DNA of 64,000 nucleotides, from the NCBI GenBank assembly GCA_052084925.1, contig JBQDEV010000013.1, forward strand, positions 1 to 64,000, written 5' to 3'. Below are positions 9,514-18,272 of this stretch, piece by piece (within the stretch, counting starts at the first letter, position 1; every line of letters starts with the position of its first letter). The position numbers were made by a program, and so were the translations under genes. A model generated the notes under the pieces. The model was not told the DNA's origin. It saw only the letters and a list, made by a program, of their open reading frames with translations, and did no database searches. Source of the stretch: CmP2 sp052084925 (GTDB taxonomy: Bacteria > Actinomycetota > Actinomycetes > Actinomycetales > Micrococcaceae).

Positions 9514-9972
9514 TCAGAGTCCGACCCACTCGGAGGACCCGGCCTCAAAGTGCTGCCGCTTCCAGATCGGCACCTCATGCTTGATCCGCTCCACCAGCTG
9601 CTCGATGGCGGCGAACGCCTCGCCCCGGTGCGCCGACGCTGAGGCTGCCACCAGTGCCGCGTCACCGACCGTCAGCGAACCGATCCGGTGCCAGGCCGCC
9701 AGCCGCACCCCGGTACGCTGTTGCTCCTCGGCGACGATGCGCGCCATGAAGTCCTGCACCTGCGGGTGGGCGCTGTAGTCCAGGGAACGCACCGACTCCC
9801 CGCCGTCGTGGTTGCGGATCACGCCGTGGAATATCACCACGGCGCCGCAGTCGGGGGCGTCCACCGCGGCACGCACCGCCGCCTCGTCGATGGGGTCCTC
9901 GCCCACCCGGGCCAGCGGTTCAGGCAGGGGCTCAGGCAGAGATTCAGACAGGGGGTCGGTCTCAGTGGTCAT
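9514..9972 (-). CDS. moaE: Molybdopterin synthase catalytic subunit
   Basis: Start chosen at the ATG whose first base is 9972, with AAGGTG a few bases upstream; a GTG three codons earlier (9981) is possible. The 152-residue product has a low-complexity LPEPLPEPL stretch near the N-terminus, then the MoaE fold: AVVIFHGVIRNHD, LDYSAHP, AWHRIGSLTVGDAALVAASASAHR, and KHEVPIWKRQHFE containing the catalytic lysines. MoaE receives sulfur from the thiocarboxylated MoaD tail to make molybdopterin. It overlaps the end of the upstream moeZ-like gene by 11 bp, so the two are co-translated. Confidence 0.93.
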   Translation of the reverse strand: MTTETDPLSESLPEPLPEPLARVGEDPIDEAAVRAAVDAPDCGAVVIFHGVIRNHDGGESVRSLDYSAHPQVQDFMARIVAEEQQRTGVRLAAWHRIGSLTVGDAALVAASASAHRGEAFAAIEQLVERIKHEVPIWKRQHFEAGSSEWVGL

Positions 9973-11230
9973 GATGTTCACCTTTCACCAGGTCGGGGGC
10001 GGTCGCGTTCAGGGCCCTGATTCCGCCGCGCAGGTAGCGCACCTGCTCGAATCCGGCGTCGCGTAGCAGCGTGGCCGCCGTGATCGAGCGCGGATCGCGT
10101 TCACACTGCACGACGACGCCGCGCCCCGCAGGAGTTTCGTCGCCGGCCAGGCCCGCCGTCAGGTCCGCGAGCGCCGGCAATTGCCGGACCGCCGCCGTGC
10201 CCTGAGCGGCGGCGGCTTCCAGCTCGGCCAGCGGCAGCAGCCGGGCGCCAATCACCCTGCGCTGGGCATGTTCTTCGGGGGTGCGGACGTCGAGCACCAG
10301 GGGCACAGGATCGGCCGGTTCCCCTGGCAGCGCCTCAGCCAGCTCGGCGGCTAACTGTTCAGCGTCCACACTCGCGGGCGCCGTCGCACCGCCGGCGCAG
10401 AACAGCTCGTAGTCGATCAGCCCGGTCACCGGCTCCGCCGCCGGGTCGCGCCGATACCGGATCTCGCGGGTACCGGCGGCGAGCGCGTCGTAGACCAGCA
10501 CCCGACCGAGCAGCGACTCCCCTACCCCGGCAATCAGCTTCATCGACTCGGTGGCCAGCAGCGAGCCGATGGTGCCGCATAGCCCGGGCAGCACCCCGCC
10601 CTCGCCGCAGCTGAGCACGTCTTCGGGCGCCGGCGGCACCGGGAACAGGTCGCGGAATCCGGGCCCGTGCTCATGCCACGCCACCGACACCTGGCCGTGG
10701 AACTGCAGGATCGAGCCCCACACCAGCGGTATCCCGGTCAGCTGGGCGGCGTCGTTGCTCAGGTAGCGGGTGGCGAAGTTGTCGCTGCCGTCGATCACCA
10801 CGTCATAGCCGGCGAACACCTCCAGCGCGTTCACCGAGGTCAACCGGTCCGGGTGCTTCACGATCCGCACTCCCGGGTCCAGCCGCGCAGCCGTGTCCGC
10901 CAGCGAATCGAGTTTGGGGCGTCCAACGTCGGCCGTCCCATGGGCGATCTGTCGGTGCAGGTTCGAGAGTTCCACGACGTCGTCGTCGACCACGCCGATG
11001 GTGCCGATCCCCGCGCCGACCAGGTAGGGCACGCACGCGGAACCCAGCCCCCCGGCACCGATCACCAACACTCGCGCTGCCGCCAACCGACGCTGGGCCG
11101 CCTCCCCGAAACCGGGCAGGCTGATCTGTCGGGCGGCGCGGGCGGACTGCTCCGGACTGAGGGCGGGCGCCGGATCCACCAGCGGGCCGGGATGCACCCC
11201 GGACGACGGGGCGGAGGGGTTCTCGGACAT
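9962..11230 (-). CDS. moeZ: MoeZ-like adenylyltransferase/sulfurtransferase (ThiF + rhodanese)
   Basis: A 422-residue two-domain protein. Residues about 25-280 are a ThiF/MoeB adenylyltransferase (GAGGLGSACVPYLVGAGIG, DDDVVELSNLHRQI, DGSDNFATRYL). Residues about 305-415 are a rhodanese domain with LVLDVRTPEEH and active-site loop CERDPRS. It activates the C-terminal glycine of MoaD as an adenylate and replaces it with sulfur. The fusion is the common actinobacterial form (MoeZ) and may also serve other sulfur-carrier proteins. It is divergent from moaD, whose product is its substrate; only 33 bp separate the two starts. Confidence 0.9.
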   Translation of the reverse strand: MSENPSAPSSGVHPGPLVDPAPALSPEQSARAARQISLPGFGEAAQRRLAAARVLVIGAGGLGSACVPYLVGAGIGTIGVVDDDVVELSNLHRQIAHGTADVGRPKLDSLADTAARLDPGVRIVKHPDRLTSVNALEVFAGYDVVIDGSDNFATRYLSNDAAQLTGIPLVWGSILQFHGQVSVAWHEHGPGFRDLFPVPPAPEDVLSCGEGGVLPGLCGTIGSLLATESMKLIAGVGESLLGRVLVYDALAAGTREIRYRRDPAAEPVTGLIDYELFCAGGATAPASVDAEQLAAELAEALPGEPADPVPLVLDVRTPEEHAQRRVIGARLLPLAELEAAAAQGTAAVRQLPALADLTAGLAGDETPAGRGVVVQCERDPRSITAATLLRDAGFEQVRYLRGGIRALNATAPDLVKGEHHDH

Positions 11231-11263
11231 GCGGCCATTCTACGGGCGGGCTAGCATGGCAGT

Positions 11264-11539
11264 ATGCCGACCATGACGACGATCCAGCTCACGGTGCGCT
11301 ATTTCGCCGCCGCCGCCGAGGCCGCGGGCGTCACCGAGGAACAGCTGCGGCTGGCCGAACCCACGCTGGCATCGCTGCGTGCGGAACTCACCCAACGCTA
11401 CGGGGCGCCGATGGCGAAGGTGCTGCGCAGCGGGTCGTTCCTGGTGGACGGCGTGGTGCGACGCGACGGCGGGGCGCTGACCGCACCCGCATCGGGAGCG
11501 CTCACCGTGGACGTGCTGCCGCCGTTCGCCGGCGGATGA
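11264..11539 (+). CDS. moaD: Molybdopterin synthase sulfur carrier subunit
   Basis: A 91-residue ubiquitin-like protein with the expected C-terminal GG (LPPFAGG), which is thiocarboxylated by the MoeZ-like protein and donates sulfur in molybdopterin synthase together with MoaE. RYFAAAAEAAGVTEEQL and LRAELTQRYG fit MoaD. A second ATG at 11273 could be the true start. Its stop overlaps the moeA start (ATGA), so the genes are coupled. Confidence 0.9.
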   Translation: MPTMTTIQLTVRYFAAAAEAAGVTEEQLRLAEPTLASLRAELTQRYGAPMAKVLRSGSFLVDGVVRRDGGALTAPASGALTVDVLPPFAGG

Positions 11540-12912
11540 GCCCCGTGACCCCGACCAGCCCAACATCGGCGCCACGCACCGTTGAGGACCACGCCGCCGA
11601 GGTCGCCGCCCTGCTGGCACCGGTGGTGGCCCGGCTGCACGCGGCCGAACCCGAGCTGCTCCCCCTGGCCGATGCCGCCGGACGTGTGTGCGCCCGTGAC
11701 CTCACCGCCCCCGAGGACCTGCCGCCCTTCGACAACTCGCAGATGGACGGGTACGCCGTGCGCGTGGCGGACCTGACCACCGCCCCGCAGACCCCGCCGG
11801 CCCTGCCTCTCGGCTTCGCTACCGCCGCGGGCGACCCTCCCGCCACGCACGTCCCCGGGACCGCGTCCCCGGTGATGACCGGCGCCCCGATCCCCGCCGG
11901 CGCGGACGCGGTGATCCCCGTGGAGGCCACCGTTGAGGGCCGCTTCCCGCCGCTCACCCGGCGCCCGCACCACCCCGCGAGCGCCACCGACGCTGCCACG
12001 GCCACCAACACTGCTCCCGGCCCCGACCCGGTCCACATCGGCTTCACCCAGGTCCCTGAGCCGGGCACTTTCATCCGACGCCGCGGTGACGACCTGCGCG
12101 CCGGCAGCACCCTGATCTCCGCGGGCACCCGCATTACCCCCGCCCACCTCGGGTCGCTGGCCGCCTCCGGCATCACCACCCTCGGCGTGCGCCCCCGGCC
12201 CCGCATCCTGGTCTGCACCACCGGCGACGAACTCACCGACGCCGCGGCCTCAGACCTCACCCCCGGCCGTATCCACGACGCCAACGGCCCCCTGCTCGTG
12301 CACCTGCTCACCGACGCCGGAGCCGACGTCACCCTCGCCCGCTGCCCCGACGACCCGGTCGCCCTCCTCACCCTCGTCACCGAGCACGCCGCACACCCCA
12401 CCACCGCACCCGACCTCGTCGTCACCTCCGGGGGCATCAGCGCCGGCGCCTTCGAGGTCGTCCGCGACACGTTCGAACCGCTGGGCGCCCGCTTCGGCGG
12501 CATCGCCATGCAGCCCGGCGGCCCCCAGGGCCTCGGTGCCCTCCAACTCCCCCAACCCACCGGCACACCCGGCGCACCCAGCACCCTCCCGGCCCTGTGC
12601 TTCCCCGGCAACCCGGTCTCCACCCTGCTCTCCGCCCTGTTGTTCCTCACCCCCACCCTGCGCGAGCTCGCCGGCCGCCCCGCCCGACCACACACCACCG
12701 ACCGTCCGCTCGCCACCGACGTCACCTCCCCCGAGCACAAGCTGCAGCTGCGCCGCGCCGTCCTCGAACCCGACGGCTCCGTCACTTGCCTGCCCCCGGG
12801 CTCGCACCTGCTGCACGACCTCGCCACCGCCGACCTCATCGCCGAGATCCCCGTTGGCATCAGCCACCTGACCGCCGGAACCCCCGTCACCACCTGGAGC
12901 CCCCATGACTGA
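11536..12912 (+). CDS. moeA: Molybdopterin molybdotransferase
   Basis: A 458-residue protein that inserts molybdate into adenylated molybdopterin. The MoeA domains I/II are seen in PPFDNSQMDGYAVR and MTGAPIPAGADAVIPVE; the central MogA-like domain has VCTTGDEL and VVTSGGISAGAFEVV and FPGNPVSTLL; the C-terminal domain closes the protein. An insertion of about 30 residues (residues 135-160, LTRRPHHPAS and on) rich in Pro, Thr and Ala interrupts the domain II region and is not part of the core family. It overlaps moaD and moaC by 4 and 8 bp. Confidence 0.92.
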   Translation: MSPVTPTSPTSAPRTVEDHAAEVAALLAPVVARLHAAEPELLPLADAAGRVCARDLTAPEDLPPFDNSQMDGYAVRVADLTTAPQTPPALPLGFATAAGDPPATHVPGTASPVMTGAPIPAGADAVIPVEATVEGRFPPLTRRPHHPASATDAATATNTAPGPDPVHIGFTQVPEPGTFIRRRGDDLRAGSTLISAGTRITPAHLGSLAASGITTLGVRPRPRILVCTTGDELTDAAASDLTPGRIHDANGPLLVHLLTDAGADVTLARCPDDPVALLTLVTEHAAHPTTAPDLVVTSGGISAGAFEVVRDTFEPLGARFGGIAMQPGGPQGLGALQLPQPTGTPGAPSTLPALCFPGNPVSTLLSALLFLTPTLRELAGRPARPHTTDRPLATDVTSPEHKLQLRRAVLEPDGSVTCLPPGSHLLHDLATADLIAEIPVGISHLTAGTPVTTWSPHD

Positions 12913-13438
12913 CCCCACTTACGCCCCCGATACCCCTGACACCCCCACCCAGCCAGACCAGCCCGCACAGCTCACCCACCTGCGCACCGACGGCAGTGCC
13001 CACATGGTCGACGTCACCCACAAGCCCATCACCCAGCGCACCGCCCGCGCCCAGGCCGTCCTCACCACCACCCCCGACGTGGTCGCGCTCATCGGCTCCG
13101 GCGAGCTCCCCAAGGGCGAGGCACTCGGCACCGCCCGCATCGCCGGAATCATGGCCGCCAAGCGCACCTCCGACCTCATCCCGCTGTGCCATCCGCTGCC
13201 GCTGAGCAAACTCGCCATCGACTTTGAAACTGACGACGACGCAGCCCAGGTCCGCATCCTCGCCACCGTCACCACCAAGGGCCCCACCGGCGTCGAAATG
13301 GAGGCCCTCACCGCGGCTTCCGTCGCTGCGCTCACCCTCTACGACATGATCAAGGCCGTCGACAAGCACGCCGTCATCACCGACACTCGGGTGCTGGCGA
13401 AATCCGGCGGCAAATCCGGCGACTGGTCCGTCGAATGA
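12905..13438 (+). CDS. moaC: Cyclic pyranopterin monophosphate synthase
   Basis: A 177-residue protein; the MoaC core starts at about residue 20 (LTHLRTDGSAHMVDV). Diagnostic are KRTSDLIPLCHPLPLSK and TKGPTGVEMEALTAASVAALTLYDMIK with the catalytic lysine region, and KSGGKSG. It converts the MoaA product to cyclic pyranopterin monophosphate. It begins inside the end of moeA and ends with an ATGA overlap with the next gene, so moaD-moeA-moaC-mog form one tightly packed operon. Confidence 0.94.
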   Translation: MTDPTYAPDTPDTPTQPDQPAQLTHLRTDGSAHMVDVTHKPITQRTARAQAVLTTTPDVVALIGSGELPKGEALGTARIAGIMAAKRTSDLIPLCHPLPLSKLAIDFETDDDAAQVRILATVTTKGPTGVEMEALTAASVAALTLYDMIKAVDKHAVITDTRVLAKSGGKSGDWSVE

Positions 13439-13917
13439 GCACGCAAACAGCCGCCGTCATCGTGGCCTCCACCCGGGCCGCCGCCGGCACCGCCGAAGAC
13501 ACCACCGGCCCCGTGATCCAGGCCTGGCTCACCCAGCGCGGCTTCCACACCGACCCGGCCGGCCCCCACGTGGTTCCCGACGGCGACCCCGTGGGTCACG
13601 CACTCCAGAAAGCTCTCGACGACGGAGCGCAGGTGGTCATTACCACCGGCGGCACCGGCGTCTCCCCCACCGACCAGACCCCCGAGCGGGTGGAGCCGTT
13701 CTTGGACCTCACCCTCCCCGGGATCATCGAGCAGGTGCGGGCGCGCGGTACGGCCGCCACCCCGATGGCGGTGCTGACCCGCGGCGTCGCCGGATTCGCG
13801 GGCACCACCTTCGTCGTCACCCTGCCCGGTTCCCCCTCCGGGGTCCGCGACGGCCTCGCCGTGCTCGATCCGATTCTCACCCACCTGCTCGCCCAGCGCG
13901 CCGGCGGAGATCACTGA
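13435..13917 (+). CDS. mog: MoaB/Mog-family molybdopterin adenylyltransferase
   Basis: A 160-residue protein of the MogA/MoaB fold: AAVIVASTRAAAGTAEDTTGP at the N-terminus, VVITTGGTGVSPTDQTPE with the nucleotide/pterin-binding TTGGTG loop, and VVTLPGSPSGVRDGL near the end. It adenylates molybdopterin before metal insertion by MoeA. Start overlaps the moaC stop by 4 bp. The family contains both MoaB and MogA; I cannot separate them from sequence alone, so the symbol is tentative. Confidence 0.88.
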   Translation: MSTQTAAVIVASTRAAAGTAEDTTGPVIQAWLTQRGFHTDPAGPHVVPDGDPVGHALQKALDDGAQVVITTGGTGVSPTDQTPERVEPFLDLTLPGIIEQVRARGTAATPMAVLTRGVAGFAGTTFVVTLPGSPSGVRDGLAVLDPILTHLLAQRAGGDH

Positions 13918-14095
13918 ATACCGGCACTATCCGCAGGTGCAGAATCTCTTCCTCGGACCCTGAGCTCGACCACTCCGCCTTCTCGTTTCCGGTGACCTGC
14001 ACCGAAGTAAGTACTTTGGCGGTTGTCGGCTCGGAAGAGTAGGCGCCGAACATCGCCTCTAGTCGCGGAAATTGCATTGACGGCACAATAGATAC

Positions 14096-14338
14096 ATGAC
14101 ATCTCAAGCTGTTGCGCTGCACGCCGAGGACGAAGTGACACCGGCCAAGGCGGCCCGAATGCTGGGCGTCACGCGGCAGTTCGTCGACAGGTTATGCCGG
14201 AACGAAATTTTGCCGTTCCGTCGTTTGCCGAATAGCACCCATCGGCGCATCCGCGTCCAGGATGTCCTTGACCTCGCCACTGAGCGAAAGCAGATGCAGG
14301 CAGGATCCGAGAAGATCCGCGAGGTCCTCGACGAGTGA
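14096..14338 (+). CDS. Small excisionase-like helix-turn-helix protein
   Basis: An 80-residue protein with an excisionase/MerR-type helix-turn-helix (TPAKAARMLGVTRQFVDRLCR) and the wing RLPNSTHRRIRVQDVLDL. Such proteins are usually antitoxins that pair with a PIN-domain ribonuclease encoded just downstream. Here the next gene is a convergent SnoaL-like gene and no PIN gene is visible, so it may be a solitary antitoxin or a regulator. A possible promoter with a TAGATA -10 lies directly before the ATG, so the mRNA leader is very short or absent. Confidence 0.7.
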   Translation: MTSQAVALHAEDEVTPAKAARMLGVTRQFVDRLCRNEILPFRRLPNSTHRRIRVQDVLDLATERKQMQAGSEKIREVLDE

Positions 14339-14382
14339 TCTGGCGGTCGCTCGGAGAATGTGAGCCGTTGCTCTGATCGGCG

Positions 14383-14847
14383 TCACGGCGATTCGTGGCC
14401 ATAATGCGCCGTATCCAGCGAACCCCCTGAGGCGATGTGCGTTTCCGCGCCGTTGATCCGGTCCGTGTTCTGTGCGGACACCGCCAACCATGATCCATCA
14501 CCCTGCCGCTGCACGGTGAAGCTAATGACTCCCCGACGCCGCTCCGCCTCACGGTCTGAATGAGAGGACTGGCCGGTCAGGGTCCAGGAGGCGTGCACGA
14601 CGGCGATCTCGGCACTCAGTCGGCGCACCTCCAAACGGCTCAGGGTCATGTGGGACGCACCGAAGATTTTCCGGAACCCGTAATCGTGCGCCGCGCGGAT
14701 GCGTTCCCGGTCGCGCCACCACAGGCCCACGACGTTCACGAAGTCTGCATCTGCCACGAACAGGTCGGCGATCCCGTCAGCGTCGTGGCGGTTCCACGCC
14801 TCGATGAACCGCTCCGCGACGCTCTGCGGGGACTCCTGGTCGTTCAT
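14383..14847 (-). CDS. SnoaL-like/SgcJ-type NTF2-fold protein
   Basis: A 154-residue protein with the NTF2-like cone fold signature of the SgcJ/EcaC and DUF4440 families: SVAERFIEAWNRHDADGIADLFVADADFVNVVGLWWRDRE near the N-terminus, then IAVVHASWTLTG and VISFTVQRQGDGSWLAVSAQNT near the C-terminus. No catalytic role can be assigned; members may be small ligand-binding or isomerase-type proteins. It sits just beyond the truncated lysR copy (14870-14995), which suggests it was lysR's original downstream neighbour before the TetR/permease/MoaF cargo arrived. Confidence 0.75.
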   Translation of the reverse strand: MNDQESPQSVAERFIEAWNRHDADGIADLFVADADFVNVVGLWWRDRERIRAAHDYGFRKIFGASHMTLSRLEVRRLSAEIAVVHASWTLTGQSSHSDREAERRRGVISFTVQRQGDGSWLAVSAQNTDRINGAETHIASGGSLDTAHYGHESP

Positions 14848-14869
14848 GATTCTCCGCTCCGTTCTGGGC

Positions 14870-14995
14870 TCACTTCGGAGCTGGTTCTGGCATCAGCTCG
14901 GGCGTGAGGTCGGCGGCTTCGACCGCCGGGTGGGCGCTCTGGGCGGCCCGAGCAGCGGTGAAGATCGTGCGGCGGGGATCCCCCGGCAGATCGAT
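14870..14995 (-). pseudogene. Truncated copy of the lysR 3' end (left copy of direct repeat)
   Basis: Read on the minus strand this stretch encodes IDLPGDPRRTIFTAARAAQ, then SAHPAVEA, ADLTPELMPEPAPK and a stop. This matches the C-terminus of the intact LysR protein at 18273-19217 (IDLPGEPRRTIFTAARAAQ, SAHPAVEA, ADLTSELSSEPSPEDS) except that nine residues (VRAALAVEA) are missing in frame, apparently by deletion between two short direct repeats. Upstream of IDLP the similarity stops. It is a remnant left at the far side of an inserted gene block. Confidence 0.85.
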
Positions 14996-15017
14996 ACTCG
15001 CATCCCGGAGCCCGTCG

Positions 15018-15629
15018 TCAGCGACCGGGTCCCTTTGATGTTGATATCTGCGACGTTGACGCATCCACCGCAGCACCCACCATTTTTCCTACCTGCATGA
15101 CAGCGGCTTTGATCTGAACAGGGTCCCCAATGGTGAGGAATTGCAGCATCAGACCATCGAGCGCAGCGAAAACCGCGGCGCAGAATTCATCACTTGCCGG
15201 CGAACCACGACGGCGTAGCCCGTCCTGCACTGAGCGCACGTAACTGTCATACAGGCGCCGAGCCGACTCGCGCCGTTCGGGGTGCCGCCTGGCATCGAGA
15301 AGCATCTCGAACTGAAAGAGATGCACTTCCGGCTCGGCGGCCACGGAAGCGATGAGGGCATCTGCGTAATGCTCGTTCAGATCCGCAAATAGAACGAGTT
15401 CGGTGTTAGTGATCGCCTGCTCGACTGCCCGTTCCATTGTGGAGGTCAAGAGTGCTTCCAATGAGCCGAAGTGATGGTTGATGAGGTTGTGGTTGACCCC
15501 AGCCTCCGCGGCGACGGCACGATAGGTGACACCGCGCATTCCCTTACTGGCGACGATGCGCATGACAGCAGACATGAGCGCCTCTCGCCCTTCCCCGTAA
15601 GCCAGCCGGTTTACTCCATCATCGCCCAT
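15018..15629 (-). CDS. TetR-family transcriptional regulator
   Basis: A 203-residue protein with an N-terminal TetR helix-turn-helix (IVASKGMRGVTYRAVAAEAGV, then NHNLINHHFGSLEALL) and an all-helical ligand domain. It is divergent from the APC permease gene at 15846, and a near-perfect inverted repeat at 15698-15717 overlaps the -10 of a promoter reading toward the permease. It therefore most likely represses the permease/MoaF pair and responds to their substrate. Its last codons lie about 22 bp from the lysR remnant. Confidence 0.85.
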   Translation of the reverse strand: MGDDGVNRLAYGEGREALMSAVMRIVASKGMRGVTYRAVAAEAGVNHNLINHHFGSLEALLTSTMERAVEQAITNTELVLFADLNEHYADALIASVAAEPEVHLFQFEMLLDARRHPERRESARRLYDSYVRSVQDGLRRRGSPASDEFCAAVFAALDGLMLQFLTIGDPVQIKAAVMQVGKMVGAAVDASTSQISTSKGPGR

Positions 15630-15687
15630 GAATCGAGTCTAAATGCTCCGTCGCTCATGGCGGCGGTATTGAGCCTTCATCCATCTC

Positions 15688-15717
15688 TTGACGTCCAAAC
15701 TATACAGACGTACAGTT
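15688..15717 (+). promoter_or_regulatory. Promoter and TetR-type operator upstream of the permease gene
   Basis: A -35 TTGACG (15688-15693) and a -10 TACAGT (15711-15716) are separated by 17 bp. The inverted repeat AACTATAC-AGAC-GTACAGTT (15698-15717, 7 of 8 pairs) covers the spacer and -10, the position expected for a repressor. The divergent TetR gene is the obvious candidate repressor (inference). Confidence 0.6.
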
Positions 15718-15845
15718 CTAATTGTGATTCATCACACTCGAGTCGCATCAAGGTGACCAGCCTGATCCGTCAAACCAATCAGGTCTGCCGGTTCGCACCT
15801 GGACGTCGCCACTCAGGGCGACCGATCAATGAGAGGTCCTCAGTC

Positions 15846-17288
15846 ATGAGCCACGTAACCCCATCGACGCCACAGAGCGATTCCGATCAGCATTCAATTC
15901 CCCATGGGCTACGCGCCAACCGCCTCGGAGTGCTGGCTATTGCCTTCTTCGTCATCGCTGCCGCCGCCCCCATCGCCGCAGTCGTCGGCGCGGGCCCGGT
16001 TCTTTTCGCAGCCAGCGGCCCGGCGACACCGGTGATCTATACACTGGCAGCGCTGTTGATTGCCCTGTTTTCCGTTGGATACCTCCGCATGAGCCGGGAG
16101 ATCACCAGTGCCGCTGGCTTCGTTGCCTATATCGCCAAGGGCCTCAATGCCAAATGGGCAACCGGAGCCGCTGGAATCGCCATTCTGACCTACCTCAGCC
16201 TCCAGTCGGGCCTGTGGGCGCAATTCGCCGTCTTTGCACGCCAGATGCTGATTGAGCTCGGCGGACCCGACGTTCCCATCTACGGCTGGCTCCTCGCGGC
16301 ACTCGCATTGACGACACTTCTGACGATGAGGGGAGTCGATGCGAGCCTAAAAGTACTCGGCGTCATTATCGTTGGAGAGATCCTGGTCATCGCAACCCTC
16401 GTCGTGGCGTTGATTGCACAACAAGGGTGGGGCATCTTCAGCTTCGAAGGATTCACAGCGGGTCAGATCCTCGGCCCGGGACTGGGCATCTCGGTGCTGT
16501 TCGCCTTCACTTGCTTTACATGCTTCGAAGCGACGGTCGTCTTTTCTGAAGAGGCATCGAACCCTCGGCGGACGATTCCACGCGCACTCTACCTCGTCAT
16601 CGCATTCGTTGGCGTCTTCTACGCCGTCTCCACCTGGGCCATCAGTGGCGGAATCGGCGCGGACCAAATTCAGGAGGAAGCGGCGACCAACCCTGAGGGA
16701 CTGGTCTTCGGTCTAGCCGCTTCGAGCGCCGGCCCGTGGTTGAGCACGGCCATGCAGATTCTCGTCGTCACCAGTTTCGTAGCAATGCTGCTGGGGCTGT
16801 CCAACATGTTCGCGCGCTACCTCTTCGCTCTCGGCCGGGCAAATGTGCTGCCAGCCTGGCTGGCCCAGACAAGTCAACGAGGAGCACCCGCAGCATCGGC
16901 ATTCGCTAACGGTGTAGCAGTCCTGTTGATTATCACCGTCTTCATGGTATTCGGTGCCGACCCCATCGGCATCATATTCGCCTGGCTCGTGGCTTTAGGC
17001 ACCGCAGGATTCATTACCATACTGATCCTTACTTCGGCGGCCATCATCGTGTACTTCGCTCGACAGAAGTCGCAGGACAATCCGTGGGTCACGACGATCG
17101 CCCCGGTGCTGGCCTGCTTGGCTTTTCTGCTCATCGGGTACCTCGCCATCGTCAACTATGACGCTCTTCTCGGTGGAGCAGGCGGACTTGCCAAGTGGCT
17201 CCTGCTGCTCATTCCGGTCGCATTCACGATCGGCGTCATCCGAGCAGCCCGCAAAAGAACCATCGACTATGAAACATCGGGCGTCTGA
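15846..17288 (+). CDS. APC-family amino acid/amine permease
   Basis: Start chosen at ATG 15846 (SHVTPSTPQSDSD follows); the frame is open 375 bp further upstream but that part lacks membrane character and covers the promoter. The 480-residue product has about twelve transmembrane segments. GVLAIAFFVIAAAAPIAAVVG at the start and the middle region FTCFTCFEATVVFSEEA followed by PRRTIPRAL are typical of the amino acid-polyamine-organocation superfamily. The neighbouring MoaF-family gene, named after the Klebsiella monoamine regulon, hints at an amine as substrate; this is inference. Confidence 0.85.
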   Translation: MSHVTPSTPQSDSDQHSIPHGLRANRLGVLAIAFFVIAAAAPIAAVVGAGPVLFAASGPATPVIYTLAALLIALFSVGYLRMSREITSAAGFVAYIAKGLNAKWATGAAGIAILTYLSLQSGLWAQFAVFARQMLIELGGPDVPIYGWLLAALALTTLLTMRGVDASLKVLGVIIVGEILVIATLVVALIAQQGWGIFSFEGFTAGQILGPGLGISVLFAFTCFTCFEATVVFSEEASNPRRTIPRALYLVIAFVGVFYAVSTWAISGGIGADQIQEEAATNPEGLVFGLAASSAGPWLSTAMQILVVTSFVAMLLGLSNMFARYLFALGRANVLPAWLAQTSQRGAPAASAFANGVAVLLIITVFMVFGADPIGIIFAWLVALGTAGFITILILTSAAIIVYFARQKSQDNPWVTTIAPVLACLAFLLIGYLAIVNYDALLGGAGGLAKWLLLLIPVAFTIGVIRAARKRTIDYETSGV

Positions 17289-17364
17289 TCACTTGCAGCA
17301 GCCAATACACGATCACCACCAGAAAAGCGAACACCCCACCCCATCGAATGGAGAAGCAACGATC

Positions 17365-18183
17365 ATGTCAACGGAGAATCATCTGAACAGCACCCACGGT
17401 TCGCCTGGATACGTTCCGCAGGACGAGTGGCCCGCTGTGACAGCCATGCTGGAGGGCTTCGGCGAGCCGACCCTGCCAGGAAGCGAGAAGCTCTGTGGGA
17501 GCACAGTACAGATCACTTTCGACAATGGAGAAACCGTCGATCTTTCGTTCACAGTTGCTGAGATTACCTGGAACATTATCGGAAGAGCAGATACCGGATC
17601 GTCCAGCACATACCCCTATCGTGCCGTCGAAGTTCGTAACGAGGTGTTCTACATCGACGTCCTCCAGGGAACAGGCACCTCGATGCACGACATCACCCTG
17701 ATCATCAATCGCGAGGACGGTCGAGTCACCGTCGCCGATTCATATTTCGTGAATCAAGGTGGCGAAGTGCGTATGAACACCACCTTCCTCTCAGGACGAG
17801 TCGCCGACTTCGGCGCGATCCAGCCACGCTCCGCCAGCGACGAACTTACCGGCAAGCGAATCTTCTATCGTTACAGTCCTACAGAGCACTACGAGCACAT
17901 CTATCTGAATTCGGGCACCTTCGTATGGCATTGCATCCTAGGCGCCGAACAAGGTCTCGGAGATGTCGATCCCATCCGCGTATTCGAGCTCGCCGACGGT
18001 GTTGTTCTGTTGTATTGGAGCGAAACCGTCATGCCCGTGGAATCTTTCGTCGTCATCGACCTCACCCAGGAACGCTCCATCGGGAGAATGTTTTGCTGGG
18101 ACGGACCGACGCTAGCTCCGATGCATCTGCCTTTCGACAGCCGATTCACTGTCCTCAATCAAACCGAGTATCCTGCCGAGTAA
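17365..18183 (+). CDS. MoaF-family protein
   Basis: Start chosen at ATG 17365 with GGAG 10-13 bases upstream; the frame extends further but into the permease gene. The 272-residue product has the two lipocalin-like halves of MoaF: an N-terminal half with LCGSTVQITFDNGETVDLSF and RAVEVRNEVFYIDVLQ, and a C-terminal half with LTGKRIFYRYSPTEHYEHIY and GTFVWHCILG. In Klebsiella, moaF belongs to the monoamine-oxidase regulon; despite the name it is not a known Moco enzyme. The function is unknown. It follows the permease by 76 bp and is probably co-transcribed. Confidence 0.8.
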   Translation: MSTENHLNSTHGSPGYVPQDEWPAVTAMLEGFGEPTLPGSEKLCGSTVQITFDNGETVDLSFTVAEITWNIIGRADTGSSSTYPYRAVEVRNEVFYIDVLQGTGTSMHDITLIINREDGRVTVADSYFVNQGGEVRMNTTFLSGRVADFGAIQPRSASDELTGKRIFYRYSPTEHYEHIYLNSGTFVWHCILGAEQGLGDVDPIRVFELADGVVLLYWSETVMPVESFVVIDLTQERSIGRMFCWDGPTLAPMHLPFDSRFTVLNQTEYPAE

Positions 18184-18272
18184 TCGATGTAGTTAAGTCA
18201 CCCGCGCTGAGGTTAACGCCGATAGGATCCGAAGCCGTCCACGCGCATGGGGCACCGGAGCCGAGGCGTCGG

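Noticed and set aside
17365..18183. MoaF gene as part of the nearby molybdenum-cofactor cluster.
   Set aside because: MoaF was named after a monoamine regulon in Klebsiella; it is separated from the moa genes by the lysR remnant and belongs with the TetR/permease cargo.
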